Assembly (NCBI GenBank): GCA_947456995.1 | Contig: CANGVB010000333.1 | Coordinates: forward strand, 1-5,133 | Direction: 5' to 3' | Length of the DNA stretch: 5,133 nt | Source: Bryobacteraceae bacterium | GTDB taxonomy: Bacteria; Acidobacteriota; Terriglobia; Bryobacterales; Bryobacteraceae | Shown: in pieces, positions 1-5,133 of the stretch | Numbering within the stretch: the stretch's first letter is position 1 | Layout: every line of letters begins with the position of its first letter | Notes under the pieces: generated by a model | The model's input: only the letters and a program-made list of their open reading frames with translations | Told to the model about the DNA's origin: nothing | Databases searched by the model: none | Made by a program: the position numbers and the translations under genes

Positions 1-953
1 CTGGCTGGCTCGCTGAACGCCATTGGGACAAGATCGATTGTGAGTTCTCACTCAATGAAGGCGGCTGGATCGTCAAAGAAGACAACTCAAACAAGGTCAA
101 GTACGTCTCGATTTCTACCGCCGACAAGTCTGGTATCAACATCCTGATTCGCGCCAAAGGCACTTCCACCCACAGCTCAATGCCGCTGGCCGACAACGCC
201 ATCTTCCGCCTCTCTCGGGCGCTAGCCAAAGTAGGCGCTTACGACACCAAGCCCAAGCTCAACGATTCCACCAAGAAGTTCTTCCTCACCCTCGGCGAAG
301 TATCTGAAGAGCCCCTCAAGACTCACTTTAAAAACCTCGTCCTCTCCGACGACCCTGAGAAAGTGAAAGCTGCCGACAAGGCCATTTCGCAGAACGTGCT
401 GCTGCACTCGATCATGCGCAACACCATCGCGCCGGTCTTCCTCAACGCCGGCTTCCGGGGCAATGTTATCCCTGGCTCGGCCGACGCGACAATCAATTTC
501 CGCACCATTCCTGGCACCACCGCCGGTGAGTTGATCGACGAACTACAAACCGTCATCAACGACCCGATGGTAGAAGTTCTGGCAGCGCCCATGCGCCTCT
601 CCTCCGCCCCCATGACTCCAGAACAGGAGAAAGCCATGGCAGCCGCCATGGCTCGCCGTTCTGCCCCAATCCCCGAGTCCCCGTTAACCACAGAGTTGTA
701 CCAAGCATTGGCCAAGCACGCCAAACTCACCTATCCAGAGGCCCTCGTCACGCCCTACCTCTTTCAGGCCGGTACCGACGCATACGCCTGGCGCTCCCGC
801 GGTGTCCCCGTATATGGAATCTATCCCTATCCGATCACTGCAGAAGACCTCACGCGCATGCACGGTAACGACGAAAGAGTACCCATTGATTCGCTCGTGT
901 CGGGCCTGAAGATGATCACCAATCTTCTACTCGATGTAGCAGCTAAAAAGTAG
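1..953 (+). CDS. M20-family zinc metallopeptidase, C-terminal part (5' end outside window)
   Basis: This is the distal part of an M20/M25/M40-family metallohydrolase, which removes amino acids from peptides or N-acyl amino acids using a two-zinc site. The frame is open from base 3, giving 316 visible residues; an internal ATG at 180 is not the start, because family motifs lie before it. In visible-fragment numbering, the 'NEGG' motif (Glu19) matches the acidic metal ligand just before the lid/dimerisation domain. 'THSSMP' (His57) opens that domain and matches the conserved His that reaches the partner active site. 'NFRTIPG' (Arg167) is the usual substrate-carboxylate Arg region. 'GTDAYAW' (257-263) and 'MHGNDERV' (His287) close the catalytic domain, His287 being the last zinc ligand. 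The first ligands (HxD, Asp, Glu-Glu) would lie upstream and cannot be checked. The C-terminus is complete. Exact substrate is unknown; the CPS1/PM20D1-like and general dipeptidase branches are both possible. It is followed after 12 bases by the receptor gene, probably on the same transcript. Confidence 0.93.
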   Translation, partial: GWLAERHWDKIDCEFSLNEGGWIVKEDNSNKVKYVSISTADKSGINILIRAKGTSTHSSMPLADNAIFRLSRALAKVGAYDTKPKLNDSTKKFFLTLGEVSEEPLKTHFKNLVLSDDPEKVKAADKAISQNVLLHSIMRNTIAPVFLNAGFRGNVIPGSADATINFRTIPGTTAGELIDELQTVINDPMVEVLAAPMRLSSAPMTPEQEKAMAAAMARRSAPIPESPLTTELYQALAKHAKLTYPEALVTPYLFQAGTDAYAWRSRGVPVYGIYPYPITAEDLTRMHGNDERVPIDSLVSGLKMITNLLLDVAAKK

Positions 954-956
954 GAG
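952..956 (+). promoter_or_regulatory. Shine-Dalgarno site of the TonB receptor gene
   Basis: AGGAG lies 9 bases before the ATG at 966 and overlaps the TAG stop (951-953) of the peptidase gene. It supports ATG 966 as the true start. The overlap means that ribosomes finishing the peptidase sit on the receptor's initiation site, so some coupling between the two genes is likely (inference). Confidence 0.75.
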
Positions 957-965
957 CCTAACCCA

Positions 966-1022
966 ATGCTGTTTCTCAGACTCGCCCTCTTCGTGGGCGC
1001 GAGCGGTCTTGTTGTATTCGCG
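966..1022 (+). other. Signal peptide of the TonB receptor
   Basis: Residues 1-19 have a single Arg at position 5, a hydrophobic core of Leu, Ala, Phe and Val, and a 'VFA' end before 'QQTAVSG', fitting signal peptidase I cleavage after Ala19. The mature protein would start with Gln-Gln just ahead of the regulatory-like domain. There is no lipobox cysteine. The cleavage site is judged by eye. Confidence 0.8.
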
Positions 1023-3791
1023 CAACAGACTGCTGTCTCTGGCACCGTCGCCGATCAATCGGGTGCCGTCATCGCCAACGCCGCCGTGCGACTGATCCCT
1101 GTTGATGGAGGCGCTGTTGCCGCTACGATCACGACTCCCAGCGGCACTTACTCTTTTCCCAGCCTGCAGGCCACCACTTATAAAGTTCGCGTCGAAGTCC
1201 CTGGCTTCACCCCCGCAGAACGAACCATCAACCTGCTCGTAGGCCAGTCTGCCACCTCAGACTTTGCGCTCAAGCCCTCAGCCGCCTCAAGCACGAGCGA
1301 GGTCAAAGAAGACGTTGTAGAGATCGACGTAAACTCTTCGCAAGTCGGTGGCAACGTCGACCCGGGCCGCATGAAGAACACCCCGCTCAACGGTCGCAAC
1401 TGGATGGAGCTATCGCTCCTCGTCCCCGGCGTCACCGTCAATGCAGTCTCAACTGTCCCCCTTGGCAACGGCAGCCAGGGCCGCTTCCAGATCAACGTCG
1501 ATGGTCAGCAGGTCACCCAGAACGCCGCTGGCACCGGCTTCGGCCAGCCCCAGTTCTCGCGCGAAGCGATGGCCCAGTTCCAGGTCATCACCAATCGTTT
1601 TGATGCCACCCTCGGCCGCTCTGCCCAGATACAGATCAATGCCCAGACCAAGTCCGGCACCAACACGATTCACGGTTCTGCCTACGGCTTCTTCCGTTCG
1701 GACCGGTTCAACGCTGCAGACCCGATCGGACAGCGCGTCCTCCCCTTCAAGAATCAGCAATTCGGCGGCACGGTCGGCGGGGCAATCATCAAGGACAAGC
1801 TCTTCTACTTCGGAGCCTACGAAGGGGAGCGCCAGCCCTCTACCGTTGTCCTCACTCCGCTCGGCTTCGTTGGGCAACGCTTCGAATTTCAAAACGACTT
1901 CCAAACCAATACCTACCTTGCCCGAGTCGATTACCAGCAGAGCGCCTCCAAACGGCTCTCCTTCCGCTTCAACAAATCCGAATGGCGCAACCCCTTCGGC
2001 AACGTCACCGGCACCTCGCATCCCTCCCAGGCCGCCAGACAAACCCGCGATAACTGGAGCCTCTTCCTCAGCTACAACTGGACGATGTCCCCCACCCTGG
2101 TCTCGGAGATCAAATACGGCTTCAACAAATTCAACTGGTCCAACACTCCTTACGTCGACTTTCTCGAGATCCGCATCCCCGGTGCCGCCACCATCGGTGG
2201 ACCCTTCAACTTCCCTCAGATCTTCGACCAGAAAACACACCAGATCCGCAATGACCTCTACTGGATGAAGGCCGCACACTCGGTCAAATTCGGCGGTGAG
2301 TATCTGTCGAACAATCACACCGGTCTCTTCCAACAGAATATCCGCGGCCAGGCCAACCCGCTCTCGGCCGCACCAGCCAATCTCGCTGCCCAGGTGCCTG
2401 TCTGGAATGATCCCAAAACCTGGAACATTGCCGCATTCTCTGCCCTAACCAACAGCTATGTGCAGGGCTTCGGTAACTTCGACATCGACGTGCCCCGCAA
2501 CGTACTTGGCTTCTGGGTGCAGGACGATTGGAAGGTCTCAAAGAAACTCACCGTCAACCTCGGCGTGCGTTACGACAACGACATCGGCATCTGGAACACG
2601 CCGACGCTCAGGTCGAACGTAGTGCTTCCGCGTGGTGGCCAGAATCGCAATATCGCCCCTCGCCTCGGCTTCGCTTATGACCTGCGCGGAGATCGCAAGA
2701 CCGTCCTGCGTGGCGGTACCGGTCTCTACTTCGCAGACATTCAGGCCAACCAGGTGATTAATCAATCCATCTTCAACGGAGAAAAATCGATCCAGGCTAG
2801 CGTCAATCGCACTGCCACGGTCTCGATCAATCTTGCAAATCCCTTCGGGGGAATCAATGGGGACGACTTTGTCACGGGCAAAGCGCCAACGCCGATCCAG
2901 AACGTTCAGGTGCTCGACAAAGACGCCAAAACACCCTTCTCCTTCCAGTCCTCCTTTGGTGGCGAACACCAGTTCAAGGGCAACTGGACCTTCTCTGCCG
3001 ACTTCGTTTTCTGGCGTGTTTACAACGAGTGGATCCGTCAGGATCGTAACCTCTTCTTTAACGCTGCCACCGGCTTTCAATCGAACCCCGCTACCGCAGG
3101 CCGCCCTGATGCGCGCTTCGGTCAAATCCTCAATTTCACGACTCCGGATGCTTCGGGAGCGATCTACTATGGTGGCCAATTCGAGATCACCCGCCGCTTT
3201 GGCAATCGCTTTCAGGTGGGCACTTCCTACACGCTTTCGAAGCTGAAGGATTCTACCGACGGAGCCTTCAACTACGCCAACAATCAGTTCAACCTCTCGG
3301 ACGAATGGGCTCGCTCCCTCGACGATCAGCGCCACACGCTCAACTTCGATGGCAGCCTCACGCTACCCTTCGGCTTGTCCTCAAGCCTCTTCTATCATTT
3401 CGGTTCGGGCAACTCCTTCCGCAGTCTGAGCCCCACCAACCCCTTCGCTTATGTCGGTACCAACAACCGCACCTTCCTCTCAACAGCCACCACCTTTATC
3501 GACCGGCAATTCCTGACTCCATCGACGGCCCCCGGCTTTACTACCGTCAAGCGCAACTCGCTCAGCGGCCTGGCCATCAACCGCCTCGACTGGCGCCTCA
3601 ACAAGGCCGTCAAGATCAAAGAGAAGTTCACGGCCACTGGAACCTTTGAAGTCTTCAACGTCCTGAACTACCAGAACTACGGTGTCTACAACACCAACGT
3701 CGGCATTGCCAGCTATGGCCGTGCCGCCTACAACGCCAACTTGGCCTATGCTGCCCGCATGTTGCAGTTCTCGGCCAGACTGGATTTCTAA
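966..3791 (+). CDS. TonB-dependent outer-membrane receptor with carboxypeptidase-regulatory-like N-terminal domain (Oar-like)
   Basis: This is a complete 941-residue outer-membrane transporter of the Oar-like type that is greatly expanded in Acidobacteriota. Residues 1-19 form a signal peptide. Residues about 22-102 are a carboxypeptidase-regulatory-like beta-sandwich ('SGTVADQSGAVIANAAV', then 'GTYSFPSL' and 'YKVRVEVPGF'). A linker with a possible TonB-box-like stretch (DVVEIDV, 116-122) follows. The plug, about 125-232, carries 'PLNGRNW' (140-146), 'PGV' and 'TKSGTNTIHGS' at its end. The remainder is the beta-barrel, with family signatures 'VQDDWK' (518-523), 'PRLGFAY' (565-571), 'DDQRHTLNF' (786-794) and 'EVFNVLN' (895-901). 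It ends in Phe, as outer-membrane barrels recognised by the BAM complex usually do. There is no cysteine in the whole protein. It is on the short side for acidobacterial Oar-like proteins, which are often over 1000 residues. The substrate cannot be read from sequence; peptide, glycan or siderophore uptake, or an adhesion/protein-export role as proposed for Oar, remain open. ATG 966 is supported by the SD site and the signal peptide. Confidence 0.95.
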   Translation: MLFLRLALFVGASGLVVFAQQTAVSGTVADQSGAVIANAAVRLIPVDGGAVAATITTPSGTYSFPSLQATTYKVRVEVPGFTPAERTINLLVGQSATSDFALKPSAASSTSEVKEDVVEIDVNSSQVGGNVDPGRMKNTPLNGRNWMELSLLVPGVTVNAVSTVPLGNGSQGRFQINVDGQQVTQNAAGTGFGQPQFSREAMAQFQVITNRFDATLGRSAQIQINAQTKSGTNTIHGSAYGFFRSDRFNAADPIGQRVLPFKNQQFGGTVGGAIIKDKLFYFGAYEGERQPSTVVLTPLGFVGQRFEFQNDFQTNTYLARVDYQQSASKRLSFRFNKSEWRNPFGNVTGTSHPSQAARQTRDNWSLFLSYNWTMSPTLVSEIKYGFNKFNWSNTPYVDFLEIRIPGAATIGGPFNFPQIFDQKTHQIRNDLYWMKAAHSVKFGGEYLSNNHTGLFQQNIRGQANPLSAAPANLAAQVPVWNDPKTWNIAAFSALTNSYVQGFGNFDIDVPRNVLGFWVQDDWKVSKKLTVNLGVRYDNDIGIWNTPTLRSNVVLPRGGQNRNIAPRLGFAYDLRGDRKTVLRGGTGLYFADIQANQVINQSIFNGEKSIQASVNRTATVSINLANPFGGINGDDFVTGKAPTPIQNVQVLDKDAKTPFSFQSSFGGEHQFKGNWTFSADFVFWRVYNEWIRQDRNLFFNAATGFQSNPATAGRPDARFGQILNFTTPDASGAIYYGGQFEITRRFGNRFQVGTSYTLSKLKDSTDGAFNYANNQFNLSDEWARSLDDQRHTLNFDGSLTLPFGLSSSLFYHFGSGNSFRSLSPTNPFAYVGTNNRTFLSTATTFIDRQFLTPSTAPGFTTVKRNSLSGLAINRLDWRLNKAVKIKEKFTATGTFEVFNVLNYQNYGVYNTNVGIASYGRAAYNANLAYAARMLQFSARLDF

Positions 3792-3796
3792 CCATG
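3781..3796 (+). promoter_or_regulatory. Stop/start junction with weak ribosome binding site, likely translational coupling
   Basis: The receptor stop TAA (3789-3791) is followed by two bases and then the ATG at 3794. No AGGAG-like site is present in the preceding 20 bases; the best match is a GGA at 3782-3784, 9 bases before the ATG. Such an arrangement usually means that the downstream gene is translated by ribosomes that have just terminated on the upstream one. That coupling is an inference from spacing. Confidence 0.5.
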
Positions 3797-5122
3797 ATTG
3801 CGCTTTACGGGCTTCTCCTCTTAGCTGCGACGCCAGACCTCTGGCTCCAGCGGGTGGAGCCCGTAATGTCGAAAGACGAGCGCACTCTCTACTCCTCCCT
3901 GACAGACGAGAAAGCCCGCGAGGTCTTCCGGACGGGCTTCTGGTCCTCTAAATCGATCACTGAATCTGAATACATCGCCCGCGTCGAACACATCGACAAC
4001 GCCTTTGGCTCCGGCCAGGCTGGTTCTGGTGCCAACACCGACGCAGGCCGCCTCTACCTTGCTCTCGGGCCACCAACTTCGATCAGCAAGCTTCCTTCCA
4101 GCCGTATCTTCTATCCAACCGAGATCTGGGCCTACGATCATGTCCCGGGCATCCAGACCAGCTCCCGAGTGCAGTTCCTCTTCTATGGAGACCGCCGCAA
4201 GCTCTACTCACCACAGATCAATACGATCCGCGCACTGCTGATTCCAAACGCTGGCACCAGGGGTCTCTTCCCCGTCAACGACATCATCACCGAGACCGAC
4301 GTCAAAGAGCGCCTGAATCTCTCGCCTGCTGAGATGGATGTGCTTGAAGCCGCCATCGGTGTTGGCCGTGGCATCAAGAATTCAGCTAACTCCGAGATTC
4401 TCTATCTAGCTACCAGCCCGCGCGAGATGCTCTCACGAACCCGCACTGGTGCTGCCTCCTCGCGCATCCGCTTTGAAGGTGAGCGTCCAAAGCTCGACAC
4501 CAGTCAATTCCAGACCGTGAACAAAATCCCTGCCATTGACCTCACCTTCACCGGTAGCGCCCGTAACTCGATCACTGTTGAGATCCGGAACCTCGAATCG
4601 TTCACCAATAAACTCGATTTCGAAGCAACGAAACCATTTACTTACACCCAGCGCGTCTATCTGCTGCCCGGTGAATACACGCTGTTGGTTGAGGTAGACG
4701 GCTTCCGCACAGGCTATGTCATCAACGTCGCCAAACTCAGCCCGACAGACCCGCTTGCCGACCCGCACTTCCCTGGTGCCGACTGGGCCTCCATTGGCCG
4801 TCAGTATCTGCTGGCTCAGGATCTTCCTCGCGCCAGCACCTGCTTCAAACGTGCACTAGCCGCAGGCCGCAGCGTCGATGCGCTGGTAGGCTCTGCGCGT
4901 CTCGCGAAAACTCTCGATGAATCGCGTGACCTGCTCAATGAAGCGCTCAGGATTCAGCCCAACCACTTCGAGGCCCTGGTCTCCCTCGCCGGCGTAACTG
5001 CCGAATTTCAAGACTACCCACTCGCCGCTACTTACTATGAACGCGCTCTCGCCATTCGTAAGGTGCCGGTTATTGAGGAGGCGCTTGCGCGCGTAGCAAG
5101 TCATCGGCCGCAACCAAAATAG
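3794..5122 (+). CDS. GWxTD-domain protein with C-terminal TPR-like repeats
   Basis: This 442-residue protein belongs to the GWxTD-domain family, known mainly from Acidobacteriota and related phyla and without an established biochemical function. Residues about 17-120 follow the family pattern: 'WLQRVEPVMSKDER', then 'KAREVFRTGFW' (40-50), then 'TDAGRLYLALGPPT' (82-95), then 'EIWAYDHVPG' (110-119). The name-giving motif is degenerate: residues 79-83 read G-A-N-T-D, with Ala in place of Trp. Residues about 230-315 look like a beta-sandwich ('IDLTFTG', 'YLLPGEYTLLVEVDGF'). Residues about 330-422 form two clear and one weak TPR-like helical repeats; Ala347/Phe351/Ala354 and Ala411/Tyr415/Ala418 sit at TPR consensus spacing. 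The N-terminus has a short hydrophobic run (2-12) but no basic residue, so export is likely from family and context but not proven. ATG 3794 is preferred because Met25 would delete the start of the domain. The gene follows the receptor by 2 bases. A periplasmic scaffold or partner role is inference. Confidence 0.85.
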   Translation: MIALYGLLLLAATPDLWLQRVEPVMSKDERTLYSSLTDEKAREVFRTGFWSSKSITESEYIARVEHIDNAFGSGQAGSGANTDAGRLYLALGPPTSISKLPSSRIFYPTEIWAYDHVPGIQTSSRVQFLFYGDRRKLYSPQINTIRALLIPNAGTRGLFPVNDIITETDVKERLNLSPAEMDVLEAAIGVGRGIKNSANSEILYLATSPREMLSRTRTGAASSRIRFEGERPKLDTSQFQTVNKIPAIDLTFTGSARNSITVEIRNLESFTNKLDFEATKPFTYTQRVYLLPGEYTLLVEVDGFRTGYVINVAKLSPTDPLADPHFPGADWASIGRQYLLAQDLPRASTCFKRALAAGRSVDALVGSARLAKTLDESRDLLNEALRIQPNHFEALVSLAGVTAEFQDYPLAATYYERALAIRKVPVIEEALARVASHRPQPK

Positions 5123-5133
5123 TCATCCGCAGC
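5123..5133. other. Window end after the GWxTD gene, nothing recognised
   Basis: Only 11 bases follow the TAG stop at 5120-5122. No hairpin terminator or start of another gene can be judged from this, so it is unknown whether the operon continues. Confidence 0.6.

Noticed and set aside
180..182. ATG at 180 as the start of the peptidase gene
   Set aside because: The same frame is open back to base 3 and encodes the family motifs 'NEGG' and 'THSS' before this Met, so the gene begins upstream of the window.
601..662. Ala/Met-rich stretch in the peptidase as a possible insertion or repeat
   Set aside because: The Ala-rich run at about visible residues 209-218 has no flanking duplication and lies where M20 lid domains commonly carry variable linkers before the catalytic domain resumes.
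1441..2268. 275-residue + strand frame overlapping the receptor
   Set aside because: Its product is dominated by Ser, Pro, Arg and Thr, typical of a shifted reading of GC-rich coding DNA, and it is embedded in the receptor frame.
1449..2333. 294-residue open frame on the - strand inside the receptor gene
   Set aside because: It lies wholly antisense to well-supported barrel and plug coding sequence, shows no recognisable domain, and its openness is explained by the C/G-rich third positions of the receptor codons.
2538..3335. 265-residue open frame on the - strand inside the receptor gene
   Set aside because: It is a Val/Glu/Gly-rich shadow of the barrel sequence with no family motif; the sense strand encodes clear Oar-like signatures over the same bases.
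3682..3951. 89-residue + strand frame spanning the receptor/GWxTD junction
   Set aside because: It overlaps both supported genes in another frame, has low-complexity composition and no recognisable motif.

Overview
The window reads as a chromosomal fragment from an Acidobacteriota bacterium (class Terriglobia; a Bryobacteraceae/Solibacter-like relative is plausible, but the sequence alone does not fix this). Three things point there. One is a large TonB-dependent outer-membrane protein with an N-terminal carboxypeptidase-regulatory-like domain and the 'PLNGRN' plug signature. The second is a GWxTD-type protein with C-terminal TPR-like repeats. The third is the moderately GC-rich codon use with strong C/G third-position preference.

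Layout: all three genes lie on the + strand and together fill almost the whole window. Positions 1-953 hold the C-terminal part of an M20-family metallopeptidase whose start lies upstream of the window. After 12 bases comes a complete 941-residue TonB-dependent receptor (966-3791) with a signal peptide and a ribosome binding site that overlaps the peptidase stop codon. After only 2 bases comes a complete 442-residue GWxTD-domain/TPR protein (3794-5122). The last 11 bases are non-coding as far as can be seen. There is no RNA gene, mobile element, CRISPR array, sizeable repeat or intergenic gap, and no terminator is visible before the window ends.

The spacing argues for one transcript and probably for translational coupling of the third gene to the second. 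A cautious reading is an envelope module: a metallohydrolase acting on peptides or N-acyl amino acids, an outer-membrane transporter of unknown substrate, and a periplasmic or secreted protein that could act as a scaffold. The genes themselves belong to known families. The least ordinary points are the co-location of these three families and the loss of the eponymous tryptophan from the GWxTD motif. I did not find convincing evidence of a wholly new system.
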